Of a DNA stretch of 64,000 nucleotides, positions 8,073 to 17,800 are shown piece by piece (within the stretch, counting starts at the first letter, position 1; every line of letters starts with the position of its first letter). A program made the translations under genes and the position numbers. A model generated the notes under the pieces. It did not search any database, was not told the DNA's origin, and saw only the letters and a program-made list of their open reading frames with translations. The stretch lies in the IMG/VR virus record IMGVR_UViG_3300031857_000002, positions 62,001 to 126,000 of that record; one strand, given 5' to 3'. Source of the DNA: a virus.

Positions 8073-9583
8073 TGTCAGAAAATACACAACGCAGTAGAGG
8101 CCGTCCGGGCAATTACAAACTTGATCGTGGTGGTGTACCTTCAGAAGGCGGTCCGTTCCTGGGCACTGTCATGAACAACATTGACCCTACTCGCAGTGGT
8201 CGACTACAAGTTTTTATTGACAATTTTAATGATGGCAACATGAATGACACTACCAAGTGGACCACTGTGGACTACTTGCCTAGTTTTTATGGTGCAACAC
8301 CTAAATCAGGAACCAGTAGTGGCGATGGCACATACCCAGGTAACAGAAACAGTTACGGCATGTGGTTTACTCCTCCAGATGTGGGTGTTACCGTGGTTTG
8401 TATATTCATCAACGGTGACAGAGATCAAGGATACTATATTGGTGTAGTGCCCGAGCAAGGCATTAATCACATGATTCCTGCTATTGGTGCTTCCACAAAA
8501 TTTGTACCGTCTGATCCTGCCAATGTCAACCAACTGACATATCTTGACAAAGCCACACAAGCCCCTGTAACTGAAATTAACGACAGTAATATTGGTGTAG
8601 CAAACAATCCACGATTCTTTGATCAAGCCAAGCCAGTACACAGTGTGTTGGCTGCTGCCATGTTTCAGCAGGGATTGATCAATGATCCTGAACGTGGACC
8701 TATTGGTAGTTCAAGCCAACGTGAATCACCTAGTGCTGTGTTTGGTGTCAGCACTCCGGGCATATCAATTTATCAAGGCGGCGCAAGTCCCGGTGATATA
8801 CGCAAAAAAATTGAAGCTGGCGAGCTCAAGCCACAAGATGTCAAAGTGATTGGACGTATGGGTGGACACACACTGACCATGGACGATGGCAACGTTGACG
8901 GCAACAATGCCCTGTTCCGGTTCAGATCAGCCAAAGGTCATCAGATCACCATGAGTGATTCGGGAAACTTCTTTTACATTATACATGCCAACGGACAAAC
9001 TTGGATAGAGCTGGGCAAAGAAGGTACTGTGGATATTTTCAGCACCAACTCTGTCAATGTACGAACACAAGGCGACATCAACTTGCATGCTGATCGTGAT
9101 ATCAACATGTATGCCGGCCGCAACATCAATGCCAAGTCCAAAGAAAATATAACACTAGAAGCTGAATTAAATTTAACTGCCACTGCACAAGAAAACTTAA
9201 AACTCTATAGCAAGAGTTATATTGGCGTACTAGCCGACGGCACCCTGGCACTAAACAGCGCAGGATCTGGCAGTTGGAACGGCGGCAGTACACTAACATT
9301 CTCCGCAGGCGGCATTGATCTCAACGGACCGTCCGCAGCCACAGTACCAGCACCTAGACCTCTAGTTAAAACAGTCATGGACGACACAGAGTTCAACACC
9401 AGTACTGGTTGGCAAACACTACCAGACGGACTTGAAAGCATTGTGAGCCGAGCACCCACACATGAACCCTACAGCTATCATAACGAAGGCGTAGATGTCA
9501 AAGTTGCACTGGAAGAAGGCACACCTACACCACCACCAGGTGCTGAGCCTGTGCCTGCAGGTGTAGAAATAAGGGCAGAATAA
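8072..9583 (+). CDS. 5: baseplate central spike gp5-like, without lysozyme domain
   Basis: 503 residues. The N-terminal OB-fold block of T4 gp5 is clear: GPFLGTVMNNIDPTRSGR (about 27-44), YGMWFTPPDVGV and GYYIGVVPEQGINHMIP (about 127-143). A middle part contains VIGRMGGHTLTMDDG, which leads into a VgrG/gp5-type needle with repeats such as GDINLHADRDINMYAGRNIN and ENITLEAELNLTATAQENL (about 330-385). T4 gp5 carries a lysozyme between the OB fold and the needle; no lysozyme catalytic block is visible here. The protein would form the trimeric spike under the hub. It is coupled to the preceding gene by overlap and lies two bases from the next. Confidence 0.87.
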   Translation: MSENTQRSRGRPGNYKLDRGGVPSEGGPFLGTVMNNIDPTRSGRLQVFIDNFNDGNMNDTTKWTTVDYLPSFYGATPKSGTSSGDGTYPGNRNSYGMWFTPPDVGVTVVCIFINGDRDQGYYIGVVPEQGINHMIPAIGASTKFVPSDPANVNQLTYLDKATQAPVTEINDSNIGVANNPRFFDQAKPVHSVLAAAMFQQGLINDPERGPIGSSSQRESPSAVFGVSTPGISIYQGGASPGDIRKKIEAGELKPQDVKVIGRMGGHTLTMDDGNVDGNNALFRFRSAKGHQITMSDSGNFFYIIHANGQTWIELGKEGTVDIFSTNSVNVRTQGDINLHADRDINMYAGRNINAKSKENITLEAELNLTATAQENLKLYSKSYIGVLADGTLALNSAGSGSWNGGSTLTFSAGGIDLNGPSAATVPAPRPLVKTVMDDTEFNTSTGWQTLPDGLESIVSRAPTHEPYSYHNEGVDVKVALEEGTPTPPPGAEPVPAGVEIRAE

Positions 9584-9584
9584 C

Positions 9585-10922
9585 ATGGGAAGTTACACAT
9601 TTAATCTAAATCAATATGTAAAGTCGCCAAGCGATGCTGAGGGTACTGCTAAACAGTTTACTATTGAAGGTCCTGCTACGCTAACTAGAGAGCAAGCGCA
9701 GGCAATATTTGAAAAACAAGTTAACACTGGCGCACTAACTGGGTTCAAAGCTGGAGACGTACTCAGCGCAGCCACTCAAGCAGCCGCTGGACTTGCTGGA
9801 GCACAAGCACAGCTGGCAGGCGGTATAAGCAGTCTAGGTGCCTTGGTCAGCAAAGCTACCAATGGTGCAACATCAGCGTTGACCAAATTGCCAGTATTAA
9901 ATGGTATTAACCCAGGAGACTTTGCAAAACAGTTGCCTGGACTATCCAGCATTGGATCTATAGATGCCAGTCAAGTCACAGGCGTGCTAGCACAGGCTGG
10001 CAAACTAACAGGACAACCATCAGATCTGTTGACCAATGCTGTGGGTGTGGGAAATTTTGGACTTGACGCTACGCAATTAGAAAAAGCTGGATACGTTAAG
10101 CCAGGTACTGCTGCCAAATATTTAACAACAGGCCAAAACTCATTGACATCAGTGCTCAAAAGTCCTTCAGTATGGACAGGCAAGGACGGCATCAATGAAG
10201 TACAAAATTTGCTAACAAACCCTTCGGCGCAGAACAAAATACAACAAGGACTCATGTCCACAGGAATAGAGCAAGTCAAACAACTTGGCTTGCCCACAGA
10301 CAAACTCAGTCCTCAACTGTTGAGCGGAGTGGCATTGAATGCTGCCAAGAGCGTGACAGATACTGTAAACTGGGCCAAAGGACAAATCTCTGGAATACCA
10401 TCTGACATCACTGCTGGGTTTGACCAAGTGGCCAAAGATGCTGCCTTTGCAGTTAATTTGGTTGATGAAAAAATTGGCAACGAAACTCTAAATATCAAGG
10501 CAATCACAGGATCAACAAACACAATTAATCGAGCCACACTAAATGCCGCGCTCGGCCGTGTTGTTGGCAATGAAAAAATACCAAAACTTGATTTCAGTGG
10601 TGACACATTTGATGAAGTAGCTACCCTGGCGCTGAAAACGCTCAGTCAAAACATTGCAATCGTCGAATCCAAAGCCAACAATATCTTTGGCGAAACACTA
10701 ACGTCTGACACTGTAGATGCAAGAGAAGCCAGAATAACTGCACTAAAAAGCGAAGCAACTGCATTGTTAGCCAGTTTGCGCAGTCTAAAAACTACTAGCA
10801 CATCACTGGCATTTCTCGGCAAAATTGATTTGGCCATAGTGAATGTTGAGTTATTGATAGAACTGTTGGACAAAGACATAACAAACATTCAGCGGTTCAA
10901 AGCTGATTTACAGAGTATATAA
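9585..10922 (+). CDS. virion protein of unknown function, Ala/Gly-rich, with a hydrolase-like block
   Basis: 445 residues. Residues 55-120 are Ala/Gly/Leu-rich. Around 145-230 there is a block NFGLDATQLEKAGYVKPGT, then SPSVWTGKDGINEVQNLL and Q..IQQGLM. The spacing and the WTGKDG motif resemble segments of phage tail-associated peptidoglycan hydrolases, but I cannot point to a catalytic Glu. The rest is alpha-helical and Ala/Lys-rich. It stands between gp5 and gp25, so a hub or spike-associated role is likely. It may supply, or descend from, the wall-degrading part absent from the gp5 homologue; this is speculative. The ATG at 9585 follows the previous stop by one base. Confidence 0.5.
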   Translation: MGSYTFNLNQYVKSPSDAEGTAKQFTIEGPATLTREQAQAIFEKQVNTGALTGFKAGDVLSAATQAAAGLAGAQAQLAGGISSLGALVSKATNGATSALTKLPVLNGINPGDFAKQLPGLSSIGSIDASQVTGVLAQAGKLTGQPSDLLTNAVGVGNFGLDATQLEKAGYVKPGTAAKYLTTGQNSLTSVLKSPSVWTGKDGINEVQNLLTNPSAQNKIQQGLMSTGIEQVKQLGLPTDKLSPQLLSGVALNAAKSVTDTVNWAKGQISGIPSDITAGFDQVAKDAAFAVNLVDEKIGNETLNIKAITGSTNTINRATLNAALGRVVGNEKIPKLDFSGDTFDEVATLALKTLSQNIAIVESKANNIFGETLTSDTVDAREARITALKSEATALLASLRSLKTTSTSLAFLGKIDLAIVNVELLIELLDKDITNIQRFKADLQSI

Positions 10923-10925
10923 ATA
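10918..10925 (+). promoter_or_regulatory. TATAAATA late-promoter box directly before gp25
   Basis: Exact T4-type late box, overlapping the TAA stop of the upstream gene. Only five bases separate it from the ATG at 10931. With late-promoter geometry, transcription would begin at or next to the start codon. No Shine-Dalgarno sequence precedes gp25. It may be a leaderless late start or a chance match. Confidence 0.4.
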
Positions 10926-10930
10926 TTAAC

Positions 10931-11305
10931 ATGACTACATTCGTTGGGTTCAACACCATCAATCAATACAAAAAGTTCACTCTGACAGATTTTGAGTTGA
11001 TCAAGCGTGACCTGCTGAATGCATTTAACATACGTCAAGGACAACTGCCGGGACGTCCTGGATATGGCACAGTGCTGTGGGACTATGTGTTTGAACCACA
11101 GACAACTCAGACTCAAAACTCAATCAATGCCGAAGTACAACGTGTAGCTGGTGGCGACCCTAGGATATTCATCAGTGACGTTCAAAGTTATCCGCAAGAA
11201 AATGGTATCCTGATTGAAATACAACTCACTGTGGTGCCTACACAGAATGCTGAAATACTCAGCATATTCTTTGATCAACAACAGCGCAAAGCCACCTACG
11301 TATAA
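10931..11305 (+). CDS. 25: baseplate wedge protein gp25
   Basis: 124 residues, close to the T4 gp25 length (132). It shows the GPW/gp25 family pattern: IKRDLLNAFNIRQGQLPGRP, then GYGTVLWDYVFEP, a helix with NSINAEVQRVAGGDPR and a strand around NGILIEIQLTV. gp25 joins wedge to hub and starts sheath polymerisation in contractile tails. The start has no Shine-Dalgarno, and a TATAAATA box lies just upstream. gp6 follows after 45 bases, the same gp25-gp6 order as in T4-like phages. Confidence 0.92.
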   Translation: MTTFVGFNTINQYKKFTLTDFELIKRDLLNAFNIRQGQLPGRPGYGTVLWDYVFEPQTTQTQNSINAEVQRVAGGDPRIFISDVQSYPQENGILIEIQLTVVPTQNAEILSIFFDQQQRKATYV

Positions 11306-11319
11306 CTACGCCGTTTTTA

Positions 11320-11344
11320 GTAACCATAAATACTCTGAGGTTAC
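11320..11344 (+). promoter_or_regulatory. late-promoter-like CATAAATA within an inverted repeat before gp6
   Basis: CATAAATA (11325-11332) fits the NATAAATA late box of T4-like aquatic phages. A start near 11338 would give a short leader with GAGG before the ATG at 11351. The box is enclosed by GTAACC (11320-11325) and GGTTAC (11339-11344), six pairs with a 13-base loop. Confidence 0.5.
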
Positions 11345-11350
11345 AAAACA

Positions 11351-14300
11351 ATGGCAACAACCACTAGACAAACAGCAATATTTGGCGTAGAAGATTGGAA
11401 GCAGATCTATCAAACGTATAGAGAAGCAGACTTCCAAAGCTACGATTTTGAAACTCTACGCAAGAGTTTTGTAGATTATCTACGTTTGTACTACCCAGAA
11501 ACATTCAATGACTATATTGAGTCAAGTGAATTTATTGCGCTATTGGACATTATTGCGTTCATGGGGCAAAGTCTTGCATTCCGTACTGACCTTAACACTC
11601 GTGAAAACTACATGGACACTGCTGAACGTAGAGATTCAGTAGTGCGTCTTGCCAATCTAGTAAGCTACAGTCCCAAACGCAACACGGCCTCGCAAGGCCT
11701 GTTAAAAGTATTCAATGTTACCACAACAGAAAACGTTGTGGACTACAACGGCATTAACTTGGCCAACGTCACAGTGGACTGGGCCGATCCCACAAACCCA
11801 GACTGGCAAGAACAGTTCACTGCGATTCTCAATGCTGCCATGGTTGATACCCAACGTGTGGGTCGTCCTGCAAATCGTCAAACTTTGCTAGGTGTGCGTA
11901 CTGATGAATACGCATTAAATTTGATTCCTGGCTTCTTGCCTGTGATTCCTTACACAGCCACCGTTGATGGAGTAAACATGCCATTTGAAGCAATTACTTC
12001 TACGTCAGTTGGCAGAGATTACTTGTATGAACCAAGTCCTGTGCCTAACGCACCATTTAATATTTTGTTTCGCAATGACCAGTTAGGATTTGCCAGCGCC
12101 AACACTGGCTACTTCTTTGCATTCAAACAAGGTACATTGCAAAACACAGACTTTAACTTGGCCGAACGTATCAGCAATCGCACAGTCAACATCAACGTGG
12201 AAGGCGTCAACAACGAAGACCGTTGGTTGTTTCAGTTGGACAATGTTGGTAATATCAATCGTGAGTGGGACTATGTAGAAAGTGTATACACCGCGGCCGC
12301 AGAGCAACAAGTAGAACTGCGCCCAATTTATTCAACTACCAGTCGTGCCAACGATCAGATCACGTTGGTATTTGGCGACGGCGTGTTCTCAGAGATTCCT
12401 GTGGGTATCTTCCGTTGCTACACTCGTGCAAGTAATGGATTGCAATACATTATCAATCCTGAAGAAATGCAAAACGTTACATTGCCAATCAGTTATACCG
12501 ATCGTAACGGCAACTTGCAAACTATCACATTCACCTGTGGCATTACACAACCTGTGAGCAATGCACAAGCACGTGAAACTATTGACCAGATCAAGCAACG
12601 TGCTCCTGCTCAGTATTACACACAGAACCGCATGGTCAATGGCGAAGACTATAACTTGTTTCCGTACACTGCTTACAACTCAATTATCAAAAGCAAAGCC
12701 TTGAACCGTAGCTCAATTGGTACAAGTCGATATTTGGATCTTGTGGACAACACAGGCAAGTATAGTTCAACCAACACCTTTTCCAGTGATGGTGCACTAT
12801 GGGAAGAAAACATTCTTCCTACTATCTTGTTCTCTTGGATTAATCGTAACGAAATTGCTGACTTTATTACAAACCAAGCGCAACCTGCACTAGGTGCGGA
12901 TACAATGAAACAGTTTTACTACGCTAACTTTCCGCGCATTGATACTATCAATACAGGCGCAACTGCCGGAAGCACTTGGCAGCAGTCAACTACGTTAGCC
13001 AACGAAACCACAGGCTACTTTAAAAATTCTGTAGGCAATGCTATTCCTGTTGGATCAAGTACCTCAACAGATTTTAAATACGTGCAAGTAGGTAGCCTCA
13101 TTGAGTTTGTTGCCCCCACCATCAATGGTGTAGCATATTACTTTGACAAAAATAATAAATTGCAACCAGGTACACCAACCAAGCCTGATGAAAAAACTTC
13201 TATCTGGGCTGCTCCGCAAGCCATTATTGGCGATGGATACAACGGCGGTCAAGGCAACTTGTTGAGTGGTGCTGGTCCTGTTACTATCAATAACTTTGTG
13301 CCCACAGGTGCAGTGGTCAATACTATTATTCCATTGTTTACAACAGACTTGCCAGTGAGTATTGAACAACAAATGGCTGAACAGATTGAGTTGTTCCGTA
13401 ATTTTGGTCTAGGCTATGCCAACACCACTATTACCACGCCACAAGGTGCTACTATTCCTGCAGGTACTTGGTACTTAATAACACAACAAAACTTAGATGC
13501 ATACTCATCTACTAATCCAGCTACCTGGAGCCAAACTTATGCAGGCGATACATCTGGTGGCAACGACGATGCCAGTTGGCTGGTACAATTTGTGGTTGAA
13601 AATCAAAACTACACAGTGACCTTGCGTGGGCTGGCCTATTCTTTTGGTTCAGTACTACAGACACGATTCTTCTTTTATGATAATCAATTGATCTACGACA
13701 GCAGAACTGGCACTATCATCAAAGACTTTATCAACGTGCTGGCCATGAATTCGCAGCCTGATTCATCTTCTCCATTGCAAGGCGATGTAGTAATGAACAT
13801 TATTGGACAACCAGTAGAGAGTGATGGATACGTTGATGACTTCCAGGTGTTGGTCAGCTATCGCGATTCAGACAATGATGGTGTGCCCGATGATCCTGAC
13901 TTCTTTGATACTATTGTAGGCACAGTACCTGCTACTCCTAGTGCAAGCTCTCCGTGGATTTTCTTGCAACAAACAGTGGACTTTGACAACTTGCAACGCT
14001 ACTTGTTAGTAGAGCCTGGTGTGGTAAACGCAGATTATGCCACAATTGATGCCATTGAATTGGTCAAGACTGAGTGGACGCCAGGACAGATATTCTACGC
14101 ATATAGCCAAGGCACATTCTGGTTATTGAGTATCAACGTAAACAATGTTCGTACATTAGTTGAACAATCAGGTTGGATTGCTCGTAACGGACGCCAGGCA
14201 TTGTACTTCCAGTATCGTCATAACTCACCACTAACCAATCGTATTGATCCAGGTACCACAAACATTATTGACTTGTATGTGGTCACACAAAGTTATTACA

Positions 14301-14833
14301 CTGCCTATCAAAACTGGATTCGTGACACAACAGGTACCGTGATTGAGCCAAGTGTGCCCACAATTGATGAACTGTCAACTGCCTATCAAGGACTTGACGA
14401 CTACAAGATGATTTCAGACAACATTGTGTTGAACTCTGTAAACTTCAAGCCGTTGTTTGGTGCCAAGGCCGCACAACAATTGCGAGCCACAATCAAAGTG
14501 ATTCGTGCTCAAGGCTCAACAGCATCAACCAGTGAGATCAAGAGTTCAGTAGTGGCAGAGATGAATAGTTATTTCAGCATAGACAAATGGAACTTTGGTG
14601 ACACCTTCTACTTCTCTGAGCTGGCAGCATACTTGCACAGACAACTAGGCACAATCATCAGCTCTGTTGTGTTGGTACCACTGGACACACAAAAGAGTTT
14701 TGGAGACTTGTATGAGATTAGATCTGAACCCAACCAAATCTTTGTGAATGCAGCGGACATAACTAATATAGATGTGATTGAAGCCTTGACCAGCACCAAT
14801 CTTAGAACAGCACCAGGCAGTGGAGTCATTTAA
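11351..14833 (+). CDS. 6: baseplate wedge protein gp6
   Basis: 1160 residues. The N-terminus (WKQIYQTYREADFQSYDFET, then YYPETFNDYIESSEFIALLD, then RTDLNTRENYMDTA and RRDSVVRLANLVSY) matches gp6 of T4-like cyanophage-type genomes very well. gp6 dimers form the iris-like ring that links wedges around the hub. T4 gp6 is 660 residues, so this protein is nearly twice as long. The extra length is Asn/Thr/Gly-rich beta material in the middle (about 330-900), with the C-terminal region from about 1000 again wedge-like (SVNFKPLFGAKAAQQLRATI). The stop overlaps the next ATG (TAATG). Confidence 0.92.
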   Translation: MATTTRQTAIFGVEDWKQIYQTYREADFQSYDFETLRKSFVDYLRLYYPETFNDYIESSEFIALLDIIAFMGQSLAFRTDLNTRENYMDTAERRDSVVRLANLVSYSPKRNTASQGLLKVFNVTTTENVVDYNGINLANVTVDWADPTNPDWQEQFTAILNAAMVDTQRVGRPANRQTLLGVRTDEYALNLIPGFLPVIPYTATVDGVNMPFEAITSTSVGRDYLYEPSPVPNAPFNILFRNDQLGFASANTGYFFAFKQGTLQNTDFNLAERISNRTVNINVEGVNNEDRWLFQLDNVGNINREWDYVESVYTAAAEQQVELRPIYSTTSRANDQITLVFGDGVFSEIPVGIFRCYTRASNGLQYIINPEEMQNVTLPISYTDRNGNLQTITFTCGITQPVSNAQARETIDQIKQRAPAQYYTQNRMVNGEDYNLFPYTAYNSIIKSKALNRSSIGTSRYLDLVDNTGKYSSTNTFSSDGALWEENILPTILFSWINRNEIADFITNQAQPALGADTMKQFYYANFPRIDTINTGATAGSTWQQSTTLANETTGYFKNSVGNAIPVGSSTSTDFKYVQVGSLIEFVAPTINGVAYYFDKNNKLQPGTPTKPDEKTSIWAAPQAIIGDGYNGGQGNLLSGAGPVTINNFVPTGAVVNTIIPLFTTDLPVSIEQQMAEQIELFRNFGLGYANTTITTPQGATIPAGTWYLITQQNLDAYSSTNPATWSQTYAGDTSGGNDDASWLVQFVVENQNYTVTLRGLAYSFGSVLQTRFFFYDNQLIYDSRTGTIIKDFINVLAMNSQPDSSSPLQGDVVMNIIGQPVESDGYVDDFQVLVSYRDSDNDGVPDDPDFFDTIVGTVPATPSASSPWIFLQQTVDFDNLQRYLLVEPGVVNADYATIDAIELVKTEWTPGQIFYAYSQGTFWLLSINVNNVRTLVEQSGWIARNGRQALYFQYRHNSPLTNRIDPGTTNIIDLYVVTQSYYTAYQNWIRDTTGTVIEPSVPTIDELSTAYQGLDDYKMISDNIVLNSVNFKPLFGAKAAQQLRATIKVIRAQGSTASTSEIKSSVVAEMNSYFSIDKWNFGDTFYFSELAAYLHRQLGTIISSVVLVPLDTQKSFGDLYEIRSEPNQIFVNAADITNIDVIEALTSTNLRTAPGSGVI

Positions 14834-17800
14834 TGGCAAAAGTACGAAGCGTAGATTTTTTACCTGAAATTTTTCAGACTGATGTAAACAAACAGTTCCT
14901 GGCGGCCACGCTGGATCAGTTGATACAAGAGCCTAAGTTTAAAAAGACTCAAGGATTCATTGGCCGCACTGTGGGACCTGGTGTGAACCCCAATGAAAAA
15001 TATGTTGTAGAGCCAACCAAGGTTCGTGCAGATTATCAGCTGGAAGCAGGTATCATTAGTCTTGAGCCTGACACAGACATCATCAAAGATGCAATCACTT
15101 ATCCAGGACTGTTAGACAGCATCAGTTATCAAGGCGGTAATGCTACCAAACCTGATCGCCTGTTTGAAAGTCAATACTACACCTGGGATCCGTTTATTTC
15201 CTGGGATACGTTTATTAACTTCAGCCAATATTTCTGGCTGCCCAATGGCCCTGACGCAGTAGATGTGGCAGCCACAGGCGTTCCAGCTACAAACAATTTC
15301 ACAGTTAATCGTGCCAACGGAGTGTACACATTCTCTGGCCTGCAAGGAAACAATCCCACAGTTGATTTGGTTCGTGGCGGTAGTTATGCATTTGATGTTG
15401 CACAAAATGCCAAAGAAACAGTGAACTACAGTGTAGGCAATGCTGGCAACAGTGCATTTGTTATTGACTTTGCTAACAATCCCACATTGACTTTGGTGCG
15501 CGGCGACACCTATGTGTTTACTATGAATCTCTCTGCGCCTTATCCTTTTTATATCAAATCAGCACCTAGCACTGGATTGAATAATATCTACAGCTCAGGT
15601 GTGACCAACAATGGTGCTGTAACTGGGCAAGTGATTTTTGTTGTTCCACAAGATGCGCCAGATACCCTATACTATTCTACCACAACACAGACCAACCTTA
15701 AAGGACAGATCAACATTGTAGATGGCACACCAGGCACTGGTCCAGGATTTTGGATTCAAACAGCACCTGGGGTCAACGGAAAAGTTCCAACTACTCCAAA
15801 CATCAGTAGCCGTGATGTGTTTGGTGTGACCAACAATGGTGAAGACCTTGGCACCATTACATTTAACGTTCCTACTAAAACTGCACAACAGTTTTATTAC
15901 GGCCTGCCACTGATTGCCTACAACAACGGTGCTGTTGATTTGATCACTGATCTCAAGTTTGATCAAATCAACAATATCACTGTAGACGATTTCTTAAACA
16001 CCTATGGCGGCATTGACGGAATTCAAGAACTTAATGATCGTACTCTGGTATTTGAAAATCCCACAGTAGATCCTGAAACAGGTGGATGGTATAGAACCAC
16101 ATTCTTTGATCCCTTGGCACAAGGCGCAGCTAATAATGGTCTACCAGGTAGCTACGACAGTTTGTTGTATGCACAACAAACAGAAGTACCAGTCGGCGAA
16201 CGCTTTAGCGTATGGCAGATTAGCTATGTGACCAACAATGGAGTTACATATCTTCAATTGAACAGCATAGCATCCATTGGAGAGTTAGAAAAATTTCAAA
16301 TTTTATACGGAACAACTTACGCTAGTACATATTGGTTTAAAAATGATGCTGGTATATTTCGTCAGGTACCTTTGCTGAGCGCACTACAAGATACCTTGTA
16401 CTACCAAGACGGTACAGATCCAGAAATCTTTGGTCGTATCAGATTAATTGAACAAACACAAAGTTCAACATTGTACATTGACGAAATCTTAGGCAAGACC
16501 ACTTACACAAGTCCTAACGGTGTTACGTTTACCAACGGAATCAAGGTGGTATTCCGTGGAGATGTTGAGCCAGCCAGTTATATCAACAACGAATACTATG
16601 TCAGTGGTGTAGGCGTGGCCATTGAGTTGTTGCCTGTAGAAAATTTTATTACTCCTGAAACTTACGTTGTTAACAACAACGACAGTAGTCTTCCCATCCC
16701 AGAAGATTTAGATTACTTGACCATTGATCGTGCCAGCAAGGATCTAAATGCCTGGACTCGCAGTAACCGATGGTTCCACATTGATGTTATCAATGCCACA
16801 GCAGAATACAACAACACTGACATCACAATTGACAATCAATACAGAGCCAAGCGTCCTATTGTACAGTTTCGCCCAGGCGTGCGACTGTTTAATATGGGCA
16901 CTGAAGGCAAACAACCAATTGATGTAATTGACTTTGAAGAAACTGATGCATTTAGCAATGTTGAAGGCACTACAAGTTACAACATTGATGGATATGCAGT
17001 AGTCAATGGCAGCCGAGTAATTTTTGCCGCCGACGAAGATGCCAATGTGCGTAACAAAATTTGGGTGGTAAACTTTGTTGAGCCAGACTCAGTACCTCCG
17101 TTAATTGCGCAACCTATTATTAACTTGACACTTGCCACTGACGGAGAAGTACTAGTAGATCAATCAACTGTGTGTCTCAAAGGTGATACTCTTACAGGAT
17201 TGACTTTTTGGTACGATGGTGTTGCTTGGATAGAATCACAGCTTAAAACTAGCATTCAACAAGCACCGTTATTCAATGTCTACGATGCCAATGGCATAAG
17301 TTTTGGCAATAGAGTAACCTACCCATCAAGTACGTTTGCAGGATCAAAGTTGTTTAGTTACGCTGTTGGTGATACCACTGTGCTTGATCCTATCTTACAG
17401 TTCCCATTGCAGTATTTGAATCTTAACAACGTTGGTGATATTGTATTTGAAAACAACTTGTATAAAGATACATTCTTGTATGTGCAAGACAACGTCAGCG
17501 TTACTGATCCCATCAGCTCAGGTTTTGTTAGAGAATATGCAAGCAGAACATTGTTTGACCGTCTGATTGGTTGGACTGATGCTGCCACTCAAACACAAAT
17601 ACGCCAACAGTTTAAATTTACGTTTAATGGTTCACCTTTAAAGTTAGATGTACAGGCGCAAAGCACTGGAGTATTGCCAGCGGTCAAAGTATATGTAGGC
17701 AGTAATTATCGAGATCCTGACACTTACACTGTGTCAACTACAGCCACCACTACTACTATTACCTTGGACAACACATATGCTGTGGGAGACATTGTTGAAG

